Shown: positions 26,711 to 34,857 of the stretch, in pieces
Layout: every line of letters starts with the position of its first letter
Position numbering within the stretch: position 1 is the stretch's first letter
NCBI RefSeq assembly: GCF_013032505.1
Contig: NZ_WQCG01000001.1
Span: 1,240,001 to 1,304,000, forward strand
Direction: 5' to 3'
DNA from: Ruegeria atlantica
GTDB lineage: Bacteria; Pseudomonadota; Alphaproteobacteria; Rhodobacterales; Rhodobacteraceae
DNA: 64,000 bases
The notes under the pieces: model-generated
What the model saw: only the letters and a program-made list of their open reading frames with translations
Database searches by the model: none
Told to the model about the DNA's origin: nothing
Made by a program: the position numbers and the translations under genes

Positions 26711-26723
26711 TGAGTTTGTCTCA
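26711..26723. promoter_or_regulatory. Probable MetR-type operator in the metR/metF gap
   Basis: TGAG-5-CTCA palindrome, resembling the E. coli MetR consensus TGAA-5-TTCA, 50 bases before the metF ATG. A further CTCA at 26689-26692 together with the TGAG here forms a wider inverted pair. Confidence 0.5.
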
Positions 26724-26772
26724 CATTGCCGGAACTGGCACAAGGTCTCTGTACCAATCAAATGAGGCCGAG

Positions 26773-27639
26773 ATGACCAAGCCAGAAATTTCGTTCGAGT
26801 TCTTTCCGCCCAAGACGCTCGAGGCCTCGTTTCGCCTTTGGGATACGGTTCAGACACTGGCCCCGTTAGAGCCACGCTTTGTCTCGGTTACGTATGGTGC
26901 GGGTGGCACAACGCGGGAACTGACACGCGATGCGGTGGCGACCCTTCACAAATCCTCAGGCCTGCCGGTTGCCGCGCATTTGACATGCGTGGATGCCTCG
27001 CGCCAGGAAACGCTTGAAATCGCGGACACATTCGCGCGCGCAGGCGTGCAGGATATCGTAGCCTTGCGGGGCGATCCGCCAACCGGTCAGGACCGATTCC
27101 AGCCGCATCCCGATGGTTTTGCAAACTCAGTTGAACTGATCTCGGCCCTGGCCGAGACCGAGATGTTCAGCATTCGTGTCGGAGCCTACCCAGACATTCA
27201 CCCCGAAGCACAGAACGCCCGCACTGACATTGATTGGCTCAAGGCCAAACTGGATGCAGGGGCAGACGAGGCCCTGACGCAGTTCTTCTTTGAGGCCGAG
27301 ACGTTTTTCCGGTTCCGCGATGCCTGTGCAAAAGCTGGCATCGACAAGCCCATCGTGCCTGGCATTCTGCCTATCGAGAACTGGAGAGGCGCACGCAATT
27401 TTGCCAAGCGTTGCGGTACACGCATTCCGGATTGGGTTGAGCACGCATTCGACAAAGCGGTGCGCGACGATCGTGAAGATTTATTGGCCACAGCACTGTG
27501 TACCGAGCTGTGTTCGGACCTGATCGAAGGTGGCGTGGACAAGCTGCATTTCTACACGTTGAACCGTCCTGAACTGACCCGCGACGTATGTTTTGCCCTT
27601 GGCATCACCCCAAAAGCCGAGTTGCAAAACGTCGCCTGA
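26773..27639 (+). CDS. metF: Methylenetetrahydrofolate reductase
   Basis: 288 residues. MetF reduces 5,10-methylene-THF to 5-methyl-THF with FAD, feeding methionine synthesis. Family segments: ISFEFFPPKT at the start, FVSVTYGAGGTTRE (FAD/folate pocket), ALRGDPP, and DEALTQFFFEAE. The ATG at 26773 preceded by GAGG is chosen; a longer frame would begin inside metR. Followed by a 166-base gap with strong inverted repeats. Monocistronic and divergent from metR. Confidence 0.94.
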   Translation: MTKPEISFEFFPPKTLEASFRLWDTVQTLAPLEPRFVSVTYGAGGTTRELTRDAVATLHKSSGLPVAAHLTCVDASRQETLEIADTFARAGVQDIVALRGDPPTGQDRFQPHPDGFANSVELISALAETEMFSIRVGAYPDIHPEAQNARTDIDWLKAKLDAGADEALTQFFFEAETFFRFRDACAKAGIDKPIVPGILPIENWRGARNFAKRCGTRIPDWVEHAFDKAVRDDREDLLATALCTELCSDLIEGGVDKLHFYTLNRPELTRDVCFALGITPKAELQNVA

Positions 27640-27673
27640 CCGGGCCAAACGAAGAGCGGCTCCATGCTACGGA

Positions 27674-27754
27674 AAAATTGAGAACAATTGCCGCCACCCG
27701 CCGCAATTGTTCCTCCATGCACCTCAATTTTGCGTGAAATTTGACAAATTCACG
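27674..27754. repeat. Nested inverted repeats between metF and the J-domain gene
   Basis: GAACAATTGC (27682-27691) pairs perfectly with GCAATTGTTC (27703-27712) around an 11-base loop. The flanking AAAATTGAG (27674-27682) pairs with CTCAATTTT (27723-27731), leaving a 10-base bulge on one side. Next to it CGTGAA (27733-27738) pairs with TTCACG (27749-27754). The first element may act as metF terminator, but no U-run follows directly. Confidence 0.6.
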
Positions 27755-27805
27755 ACCCTGGTGAAACTGGGGCAGTGTTATTTTTTGTAATGAGTAAGTT
27801 AGGTT

Positions 27806-28456
27806 ATGGAATCTGTTGACAAGATCAACGCCCGCGCAGAGGCACTGCATGCTCTGGGGCTGGATCAAAGCGCAACCTCAGATGATATCAGGAGCGCCTG
27901 GCGAGACATTGCGTTCCATGGTCATCCAGACCAGGCCCAAGGCGACAGTTCCGGGTTTACCCGCGCCAAGGATGCGTACGATTTTTTGCGCAAAGAAGGT
28001 CTGGCGGGCAAGGGTGTCGGGTCGGGGAAACCCCGACGTCCAAAACTGCGCCGTCGTATCCTTTCACTGGAAACAGCCGACATAAACGCATGCCGCGCCC
28101 TGCTGAACACAGCGTTGCCGGACAGATCGGACGAAGTCGAAGTTCCGGATTCCGAGCTGATATGCAAGTCAGATCATGTGCCTGATGCGGTCGGATTCTT
28201 TGGGCGTCATGTGACCTTCTTTGTCTCAACGCCGGTCTATGAGGGTGCAAACCGTGTGGCATTGCCGACATCAGTTTTAGCAAGCTCACGCCAGACCGAA
28301 ACCGAGGTGCTGAATTTCCAGTCAAACAACTCGGGCGGTGGTGAAGTTGTTGTGCCGGATGCGATCACGGCCCGGACGTTCCCGGGGGCTAAGAGCGTTC
28401 GAATTCGGTTCGATGCTGATCAGCAGATGCGGGACGAATTCTCGTTCGCACATTGA
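27806..28456 (+). CDS. J-domain protein with an uncharacterised C-terminal region
   Basis: 216 residues. Residues ~10-65 form a short J-domain: helix II, the HPD tripeptide (FHGHPDQAQGD) that stimulates Hsp70/DnaK ATPase, and helix III with AKDAYDFLRKEG. A basic linker (KPRRPKLRRR) follows, then about 130 residues of predicted beta-rich sequence with no zinc-finger Cys repeats or DnaJ C-terminal motif, so this is not DnaJ itself. It has its own gap of 166 bases upstream and a strong terminator after it. Substrate or partner unknown; likely a DnaK co-chaperone. Confidence 0.8.
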   Translation: MESVDKINARAEALHALGLDQSATSDDIRSAWRDIAFHGHPDQAQGDSSGFTRAKDAYDFLRKEGLAGKGVGSGKPRRPKLRRRILSLETADINACRALLNTALPDRSDEVEVPDSELICKSDHVPDAVGFFGRHVTFFVSTPVYEGANRVALPTSVLASSRQTETEVLNFQSNNSGGGEVVVPDAITARTFPGAKSVRIRFDADQQMRDEFSFAH

Positions 28457-28460
28457 CGGA

Positions 28461-28488
28461 AAAGCCCGGCTAAAATGGGCCGGGCTTT
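28461..28488. terminator. Bidirectional terminator between the J-domain and YHS genes
   Basis: AAAGCCCGGC / GCCGGGCTTT, a perfect 10-base stem with an 8-base loop and A/T runs at both ends, suited to both converging genes. Confidence 0.85.
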
Positions 28489-28506
28489 GACTTGGTGAGT
28501 GGCCAC

Positions 28507-29025
28507 TTAGTTTGAAATCGGGCCTTCCGAGGTGAATTTCGGAATCACGCTGGTGGATGCTCCGTCAGGTTCGATCCCCGGCCAATTGCCTTCTGCGATG
28601 TTAATGTTGCCGGGTACGTCTTCTTCCCAAAATCCAACAACTACATCGGTGATGTTCAGATAAAGTTTATCATCGACGATGCGCCACAGGTTCGGGTTCG
28701 CGGGAACCTTTCCGCCTTTCGACACACCATACGCGCAATGGCCGTCATATTGCGGGGCGTAGTATGCCGGGTTTTCCAGAAACTTGTCGCGGTTTTCTTC
28801 CGACGCAAATGCCCAGGTGGCGCCGTTGTACTCCGCGGTAATATCTGCGTGTCCGCGCACAGCTTCGGGCTGAGATTGACCAATCGCAACCTGATCCAGA
28901 TCACGGTAGGCGACGACATCGTAACCGGAAACTGCAAAACCGGTGCCGTCAACATATTGATCGCCAGCAAAGGCCGGTGCGGCAAGGGTCAGCGCCGCAG
29001 CGACTGTCAGGGCAAAACGTTTCAT
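28507..29025 (-). CDS. Exported YHS-domain protein
   Basis: 172 residues. An N-terminal signal peptide (about 20 residues ending PAFA) is followed by a YHS-like region: FAVSGYDVVAYRDLD, WAFASEENRDKFLENPAYYAPQYDGHCAYGVSKG and VDDKLYLNI (given in pieces). YHS domains often bind metals or sit in copper/heme handling proteins; the YHS family of periplasmic proteins is common in Roseobacter but of unknown function. Terminated with its converging neighbour by a shared hairpin. No operon partner. Confidence 0.83.
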   Translation of the reverse strand: MKRFALTVAAALTLAAPAFAGDQYVDGTGFAVSGYDVVAYRDLDQVAIGQSQPEAVRGHADITAEYNGATWAFASEENRDKFLENPAYYAPQYDGHCAYGVSKGGKVPANPNLWRIVDDKLYLNITDVVVGFWEEDVPGNINIAEGNWPGIEPDGASTSVIPKFTSEGPISN

Positions 29026-29276
29026 GGTGGCAAGTCCTTTTGTCCTCGGGGTTGTATATCTGCCCGAACTTACGGGTCTGAACTTACAATAGGCGATTCA
29101 GATGGGTTGCGAAGTCCCCCTCGCGTCGCTGTGACGTTGAATGAGGATTCGTGAGAAGTCAGGTGAGGAATGTTACAAAAAACGCTACGCCCATGGGGGT
29201 TGGACTCTGGGCTTTGCAACATTAGCTGTTGGAACGGACGGACAATTCACCTGCACTTTGTGAAGAAAGGCAAGAA

Positions 29277-30155
29277 ATGAGCGAGCAACCGACCTATACG
29301 CCCCCAAAGGTCTGGACTTGGGACAGCCAGAATGGCGGCCAATTCGCCAACATCAATCGCCCGATCGCCGGCGCCACCCACGACAAGGATCTGCCGGTTG
29401 GGAGGCACCCGCTACAGCTTTACTCGCTGGCCACCCCCAACGGCGTCAAGGTAACCGTGATGCTGGAAGAACTGTTGGCATTGGGTCATGAAGGCGCTGA
29501 ATATAACGCGTGGCTGGTCAACATCGGCGAAGGTGACCAATTCAGTTCGGGCTTTGTCGGAGCCAACCCAAATTCGAAAATCCCCGCTCTTTGGGATCGC
29601 TCGGGCGACAAACCGACACGCGTGTTTGAAAGCGCATCAATCCTGTTTCATCTGGCCGAGAAGTTCGGTGCGTTTTTGCCTGCATCCGGACCGGAACGTG
29701 CGGAAGTCATGAACTGGGTCTTCTGGCAGATGGGTAGCGCACCCTACCTGGGCGGTGGGTTTGGCCATTTCTACGCCTACGCGCCGGAAAAATATGAATA
29801 CCCGATCAACCGCTTCACGATGGAGACCAAACGTCAACTGGACGTTTTGGATCGCGAACTGGCGGATAAAACCTACATCGCGGGTGAGGACTATACTATC
29901 GCCGATATGGCAATCTGGCCGTGGTATGGTCAACTGGTTCTGGGCCGCCTTTACAGCGCCGCGGAATTCCTGGACGTCGAATCTTACAAGAACGTCATGC
30001 GGTGGGCCAAGGCTATTGACGCACGCCCGGCCGTTCAGCGGGGCCGAATGGTCAACCGTCCGTTCGGTGAACCTCATACTCAGCTGCACGAACGTCACGA
30101 AGCCAGCGATTTCGAAACCCGCACCCAAGACAAACTGGAAGCGGCTGCAGAATAA
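29277..30155 (+). CDS. yghU: Glutathione S-transferase-like protein YghU
   Basis: 292 residues, near the size of E. coli YghU (288). The N-terminus is typical of that nu-class GST (TYTPPKVWTWD, INRPIAGATHDKDLPVG), then the thioredoxin-like domain (LYSLATPNGVKVTVMLEE) and the helical GST domain. YghU uses two glutathiones and has disulfide-bond reductase activity. ATG at 29277 with GAAAGG before it; an earlier in-frame start adds 16 residues without similarity. Stands alone, ended by a strong terminator. Confidence 0.9.
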   Translation: MSEQPTYTPPKVWTWDSQNGGQFANINRPIAGATHDKDLPVGRHPLQLYSLATPNGVKVTVMLEELLALGHEGAEYNAWLVNIGEGDQFSSGFVGANPNSKIPALWDRSGDKPTRVFESASILFHLAEKFGAFLPASGPERAEVMNWVFWQMGSAPYLGGGFGHFYAYAPEKYEYPINRFTMETKRQLDVLDRELADKTYIAGEDYTIADMAIWPWYGQLVLGRLYSAAEFLDVESYKNVMRWAKAIDARPAVQRGRMVNRPFGEPHTQLHERHEASDFETRTQDKLEAAAE

Positions 30156-30159
30156 ATGC

Positions 30160-30194
30160 AAAAGCCCCGCAGACCATCCGGTTTCGGGGCTTTT
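30160..30194. terminator. Bidirectional terminator after yghU
   Basis: AAAAGCCCCG / CGGGGCTTTT, 10-base stem, 15-base loop, with T-run. It touches the stop codon of the converging SseB-like gene. Confidence 0.85.
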
Positions 30195-30982
30195 CACTTC
30201 AGAATCGGTGGCTTATCCGGATCGCTGCCGGGTGTCGTCTGGGTGATAACGCGCGCTTCGGGCTGCGGTAGATCAAACCGCAAGCCAACCCGCGCCAATG
30301 ATGCGGCAGCCGGATCATGTGCGCCGAAGAAACCGACATCCATAGCCCCTGCTTCAATCCCGGAAAACGTCAACGCCTCGGACGCGGCCTTGGCCAGTGC
30401 GGGTTCGGACCCCTCGACCGCACCAATGAAACCCAGCAGGTGGCCTGAACCCCCGCCATCGGATTTCGTGCCCACCAGATACGCGGCTTCAGCCAGCCCA
30501 ACTGCGGTGGCGAGCTTAGCGTCCAGCGCGGTCAGCAAATCGTCGGGCAGACCCGCAGGCGGCAGGAACTCTGCCAACCGCTGCTGAACCTCTTCTGGCC
30601 CGTGCTGCAGCGTTTCCGCCAGCCAGCCCAGCGCCTCGGAAGGGATCAGCATAGAGGATGGCGCGACTTCAAGGTTGAGCCCCAGCCCAATCCCCTGCCC
30701 CGCCAGCATGGATGACAGCACCCGGCCCGACAGGGCCACGTAAGGAACTGGGCGTTCTGCAAACCGCGCCAGCCGGTCCTCGCGGTCAAAGGCCAGCACA
30801 AAACGCCCATCAGCGACGTCAAACAACTCGGGCGAAATGTTTTCGCCCTTTGCCTCTTCCGTCAGCATCAAAAACAGCTCGCTATCGGCAAGCCGTTCGA
30901 AAAACCGCAAACGCGCTGCATCGTCCTGTGGATTAGCGTTCATCGCGGCGTGGGCAGTGTCCAAAGCGGTGGTTTCAGTCAT
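30194..30982 (-). CDS. SseB-domain protein
   Basis: 262 residues. The N-terminal half resembles the SseB N-terminal domain (FFERLADSELFLMLTEEA; VLAFDREDRLARFAE; YVALSGRVLSSMLAGQGIGLGLN), and the second half contains a further acidic/hydrophobic domain of the SseB C-terminal type. SseB-like proteins are cytoplasmic and of unclear function. It overlaps the uracil-glycosylase-like gene by eight bases, so the two are translated together. Confidence 0.8.
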   Translation of the reverse strand: MTETTALDTAHAAMNANPQDDAARLRFFERLADSELFLMLTEEAKGENISPELFDVADGRFVLAFDREDRLARFAERPVPYVALSGRVLSSMLAGQGIGLGLNLEVAPSSMLIPSEALGWLAETLQHGPEEVQQRLAEFLPPAGLPDDLLTALDAKLATAVGLAEAAYLVGTKSDGGGSGHLLGFIGAVEGSEPALAKAASEALTFSGIEAGAMDVGFFGAHDPAAASLARVGLRFDLPQPEARVITQTTPGSDPDKPPILK

Positions 30983-31562
30983 TCAGAACCTCTTGCACCC
31001 GCGCACGCAGGACCGGCAGAAGGTCGGTCTGGAACCACGGATTCTTCTTTATCCATGCCGTATTCCGCCAAGAAGGATGAGGCAAGGCAAAGACGCGCGG
31101 CGCATGGTCCCGCCAGTTGCGAACCGTTTCCGTGACCGATCCGCGCACGTTCAGGTGGTACTTATGCGCGTGACCACCCACCAGAATGGTTAGGGGTACA
31201 TCGCCCAGTGTTTGCATGACCTTTTTGTGCCAGGTTTGCCCGCAAACTGTTGGCGGCGGCAAATCAGCCTTGCGCGCATTATAGCCCGGAAAACAAAAAG
31301 CCATCGGTACGATCGAAACCCGTGATCGGTCATAGAACACGGTTTCATCCACTCCAAGCCAATCGCGTAAGCGATCTCCGGATGGATCGGTGAATGGCCG
31401 GCCCGACGCGTGCACCCGTGCACCCGGCGCCTGACCGGCAACCAAAATCGGCGTTCCCGGCTGAAACCAGACCACCGGGCGCGGCTGGTGGGCGGTCTCT
31501 GTCGCGGCGAATCTTTCCGCGCAGATACGGCAGGATGAGATTTCTTTCTGCAGCGAATTCAT
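30975..31562 (-). CDS. Uracil-DNA glycosylase family protein with Fe-S cysteines
   Basis: 195 residues of the COG1573 uracil-DNA glycosylase superfamily. The four cysteines (11, 14, 90, 107) have the CxxC...C...C spacing of family 4 enzymes, where they hold a 4Fe-4S cluster, and the C-terminal HPSWRN (from about residue 166) matches the family's HPS motif. The first motif reads GQAPGARVHASGRPF (43-57) instead of the usual GEAPGxxED form, so the acidic catalytic residues are replaced. It may be a distinct subfamily with altered chemistry or a DNA-binding relative. First gene of a two-gene unit with the SseB-domain protein. Confidence 0.8.
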   Translation of the reverse strand: MNSLQKEISSCRICAERFAATETAHQPRPVVWFQPGTPILVAGQAPGARVHASGRPFTDPSGDRLRDWLGVDETVFYDRSRVSIVPMAFCFPGYNARKADLPPPTVCGQTWHKKVMQTLGDVPLTILVGGHAHKYHLNVRGSVTETVRNWRDHAPRVFALPHPSWRNTAWIKKNPWFQTDLLPVLRARVQEVLND

Positions 31563-31708
31563 CAGATGGCAAGGTTTCCCGCATCAAATTGGTTGACGGT
31601 CACCCTGAAAGATAGTCAACGCAACGCGCGGGTCCAACCGAAGGAAAAGTCACATTACCAACAGCACATTTGCCGGTGCATTGATCATTGCTGTAAAAAT
31701 TCGACATA

Positions 31709-31721
31709 ATATGGCCCATAT
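31709..31721. promoter_or_regulatory. 13-bp palindrome upstream of kpsT
   Basis: ATATGG-C-CCATAT in an AT-rich stretch, 72 bases before the kpsT ATG. It could be a regulator site or part of the promoter; no family match was made. The 230-base gap 31563-31792 holds no supported gene. Confidence 0.3.
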
Positions 31722-31792
31722 AAAACGTAGGATAAAACCCCGGTTACCGGCGCATCCGGTGCAGTATACAAGGTACAAGCAGCAGGCCCTTA

Positions 31793-32452
31793 ATGCTTGA
31801 GTTTGAAAATGTCAGTAAGTCCTTTTGGACCGGGACCCGCCGCAAGGTGATCTTGGACAGTGTCTCGTTCCGGGTAGAATTGGGCCGTTCGATTGGCATT
31901 CTTGCACCTAATGGAACCGGGAAAACGACCTTGATCAACATGATGGCGGGGCTGGAAAAACCCGATGAGGGCGTAATTCGAAAGTCCTGCAGGGTATCGT
32001 TTCCCATGGGATTCACCGGGGGTGTCGCAAACAAACTGTCGGCCCTGGAAAACGCGCGCTACGTCGCCAACATCTACGGGATGGACCCCGACTACGTCGA
32101 AGCCTACTGCAAGTGGCTGTGCGGATTGGGCGAGTATTTTGACCAGCCTTTGGCCACCTATTCCAGCGGTATGAAGGCACGATTTACGTTTGCTCTGATG
32201 TTGGCTCTGGATTTCGACATGTATCTGATTGACGAAGGTATGCCCGCGACGACGGATGTGGAATTCAACAGGAAGGCCGGTGACATTCTTCGGGAAAAAC
32301 TACGCACGACAACGATGGTTATCGTGTCCCACAGTCCCGCTGTGCTGGAAAAATTTGCACAAGAGGCCGCCGTTTTGATGGATGGCCAGCTTTATATGTT
32401 CGACACCTTGGAAGAGGCAAAGCAGTTATATGACTACCAAACCCAAGGCTAA
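31793..32452 (+). CDS. kpsT: Capsule/polysaccharide export ABC ATPase (KpsT-like)
   Basis: 219 residues, the size of KpsT/CtrD/BexA. Walker A APNGTGKTTL (from residue 38), signature YSSGMKAR (123-130, the degenerate ABC signature of polysaccharide exporters), Walker B MYLIDEGMP and the switch His in VSHSP. These ATPases drive export of capsular polysaccharide across the inner membrane with a KpsM permease. kpsE follows with a 23-base overlap. No kpsM is present in the cluster, so the membrane partner must be elsewhere. Confidence 0.88.
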   Translation: MLEFENVSKSFWTGTRRKVILDSVSFRVELGRSIGILAPNGTGKTTLINMMAGLEKPDEGVIRKSCRVSFPMGFTGGVANKLSALENARYVANIYGMDPDYVEAYCKWLCGLGEYFDQPLATYSSGMKARFTFALMLALDFDMYLIDEGMPATTDVEFNRKAGDILREKLRTTTMVIVSHSPAVLEKFAQEAAVLMDGQLYMFDTLEEAKQLYDYQTQG

Positions 32453-34004
32453 AATCTACAACTGGCGTCGCAAACGCCGCAGCGCAGGAACGGAAGAAGA
32501 CCGCGCTGACGCTATTTCTCGGATTCGCAAGGCAACTCAGCCGCCCTCCGCCGCCAATGACTCGCAACCTAACGCCGAGATTGATGCCATCAGAAATGAG
32601 GGGCTGACCGGACGCCAATTGCGGATGGCACGCAGGCTGGCACAAAAGAACGGGCTGGACGCGACCTCGGACTATGATGCGGTGCGTTTGCTGCGCCAAA
32701 AAGGTATCGACCCGTTTCATCGCGCCAACTTGCTGGGGATGGCAGGAGAAACAGAGCAGACCGAGGACCACACAAAGGACAAAGTCACTATTCACTTGCC
32801 GCAAACGGTCAACGAAGGTGGAAAGACGCTACCCGGCCCCGAATTGACCCCTGCAGAACGGCGCGCGTTTGAAATTGGCGAAATACAAAAAGACATCGCC
32901 CGCCGCCGCCGCCGTAAGCTGTTTACCCTGTTTGTCCGCTTGGCGGTTTTTGTCTTCCTGCCCACCTTTATAGTCGGGTTCTATTTCTACCGGGTGGCAA
33001 CGCCGATGTATGCCAGCGACTCGGCCTTCTCAATCCTTCAGGCGGACGGCGGCGGTGCAGCTTTTGGCGGGCTTTTGGCGGGAACCCAGTTTGCCACCGC
33101 GCAGGATTCTGTGGCCACACAGGAATTCCTGGAATCCAAAGATGCTCTGCTTAGGCTTGAGCGCGACATGGGCTTTGCCGAAATCTTCAAACAAGACTGG
33201 ATCGACCCAATTCAACGGCTTTCGCCGGACGCCACGCTGGAAGAAACCTACAAGCTTTTCCGCCGGATGATCACGATCGGATATGATCCGAGTGACGGCA
33301 TCATTCGGATGGAAGTTGCAGCACCTGATCCGGAGATTTCAGTAGCCATTTCCGATCGCCTGCTGTCCTACGCGGAAGACACGATAAACGGGCTTACGGA
33401 ACTCAAGCGCGAAGACCAGATGCGTGACGCACGGGCTGGATTCGAAATGGCTCAGAACGAGCGGCGGAAAGCCCAGGAAGCCTTGATCGAACTTCAGATT
33501 CAAGGCGCATTACTGGATCCGCAAAATGTCATCGCCGGCTTGCGTAGCCGCATCAACGCCTTGGAAACACAGCTTCAGGAAAAAGAGCTGCAGTTGGCCG
33601 CATTGCTGGATAACCGTCGTCCAAACCAGGCCAAGGTCGATGGCGCACGTGCTGACATTGCGCGGCTTGAAGTTGTGTTGGAAGAGCTCAACTCAGAAAT
33701 GCTGGATGTGTCTGCAGGCGAAAACTCGCTTGCCAGGCTTAGTGTTCGAATTCAGATGGCGCAGGCCGATCTTGTTGCAAGGGACATGATGCTGCAGACA
33801 GCCATGCAGCAAATGGAAACCACACGGACCGAGGCAAACCGCAAAGTACGCTATCTGACAGTTTCGGTGCGGCCAGTCCCAAGTCAGGAACCCACCTATC
33901 CGCGCAAGTTCGAAAATACGATTTTGGCTTTTCTGTTGTTTGCTGGTATCTACCTGTTGATCTCGCTTACCGCGTCGGTCCTTCGTGAACAGGTATCCTC
34001 GTAA
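32430..34004 (+). CDS. kpsE: Capsule polysaccharide export inner-membrane protein (KpsE/CtrB-like)
   Basis: 524 residues. A long basic and acidic cytoplasmic N-terminus (about 175 residues, longer than in E. coli KpsE) precedes a membrane segment (FVRLAVFVFLPTFIVGFYFY), a periplasmic part with coiled coil (about residues 330-460, rich in Glu/Gln/Arg/Leu) and a C-terminal membrane segment (ILAFLLFAGIYLLISL). This is the polysaccharide co-polymerase type 3 layout. The start at 32430 (MTTKPKAK) overlaps kpsT by 23 bases; longer frames lie inside kpsT. It links the ABC exporter to the outer membrane. Confidence 0.87.
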   Translation: MTTKPKAKIYNWRRKRRSAGTEEDRADAISRIRKATQPPSAANDSQPNAEIDAIRNEGLTGRQLRMARRLAQKNGLDATSDYDAVRLLRQKGIDPFHRANLLGMAGETEQTEDHTKDKVTIHLPQTVNEGGKTLPGPELTPAERRAFEIGEIQKDIARRRRRKLFTLFVRLAVFVFLPTFIVGFYFYRVATPMYASDSAFSILQADGGGAAFGGLLAGTQFATAQDSVATQEFLESKDALLRLERDMGFAEIFKQDWIDPIQRLSPDATLEETYKLFRRMITIGYDPSDGIIRMEVAAPDPEISVAISDRLLSYAEDTINGLTELKREDQMRDARAGFEMAQNERRKAQEALIELQIQGALLDPQNVIAGLRSRINALETQLQEKELQLAALLDNRRPNQAKVDGARADIARLEVVLEELNSEMLDVSAGENSLARLSVRIQMAQADLVARDMMLQTAMQQMETTRTEANRKVRYLTVSVRPVPSQEPTYPRKFENTILAFLLFAGIYLLISLTASVLREQVSS

Positions 34005-34009
34005 GACAC

Positions 34010-34843
34010 ATGAAACATGTAAAAATCTCCGATCTCACGGTCGGTAATGATCTGCCTCTGACGATCATTGCCGGTCCTTGCCAACTTGAATCTGCCGACC
34101 ATGCTCAGATGATCGCAGGCAAAATGAAAGAGGCTTGCGACGCGGCCGGCGCTCAGTACGTGTTCAAAGGTTCGTTCGACAAGGCGAACCGCACCTCTGT
34201 AAATGCGGCCCCTGCGCTTGGGCTCGACAAGGGGTTGGCAGTGCTGCAATCGGTAAAAGACAGCATCGGTGTCCCTGTCACCACAGATGTGCACGAGAAG
34301 GAGCAATGCGCGCCCGTTGCCGAAGTATGCGACATCCTTCAGATCCCAGCTTTCCTGTGTCGACAGACCGCCCTTCTGAAGGCCGCGGGGCAAACAGGCG
34401 CGACGGTCAACGTAAAGAAAGGTCAGTTCCTGGCGCCTTGGGATATGCAGAATGTTGCAGCCAAGATCGAAAGCACGAACAACCACAACATCATGCTGAC
34501 CGAACGTGGTGTCAGCTTTGGCTACAACCGCCTGGTCGTAGACATGCAATCGTTACCGGAAATGGCCCGCACCGGGTATCCGGTGATCATGGACGCCACT
34601 CATACCGTGGCGCAGCCTGGTGGCCTGGGCGGCGCATCCGGCGGTCAGCGCGAATTTGCACCCGTTATGGCCCGCTCGGCTGTTGCTGTAGGCGTGGCGG
34701 GTGTCTTCATGGAAACCCACCAAGATCCAGACAATGCACCGTGTGACGGGCCTAACATGATCTATCTGGACCAAATGCCTCAATTGATTGACACTTTGAT
34801 GCGCTTTGATGCATTGGCCAAAGCCAATCCAATACAGATTTAA
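34010..34843 (+). CDS. kdsA: 3-deoxy-8-phosphooctulonate synthase
   Basis: 277 residues. KdsA condenses arabinose-5-P with PEP to Kdo-8-P, for lipid A core or the Kdo linker of capsules. Family segments: IIAGPCQLES, YVFKGSFDKANR, TDVHE, LCRQTALL, NVKKGQFLAPWDM, MDATHTVAQPG and METHQDPDNAPCDGPNM. Begins five bases after the kpsE stop. Its position after the exporter genes suggests the polysaccharide is Kdo-linked, although essential LPS synthesis may also use this copy. Confidence 0.94.
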   Translation: MKHVKISDLTVGNDLPLTIIAGPCQLESADHAQMIAGKMKEACDAAGAQYVFKGSFDKANRTSVNAAPALGLDKGLAVLQSVKDSIGVPVTTDVHEKEQCAPVAEVCDILQIPAFLCRQTALLKAAGQTGATVNVKKGQFLAPWDMQNVAAKIESTNNHNIMLTERGVSFGYNRLVVDMQSLPEMARTGYPVIMDATHTVAQPGGLGGASGGQREFAPVMARSAVAVGVAGVFMETHQDPDNAPCDGPNMIYLDQMPQLIDTLMRFDALAKANPIQI

Positions 34844-34857
34844 GTAAGAGCAATAGC

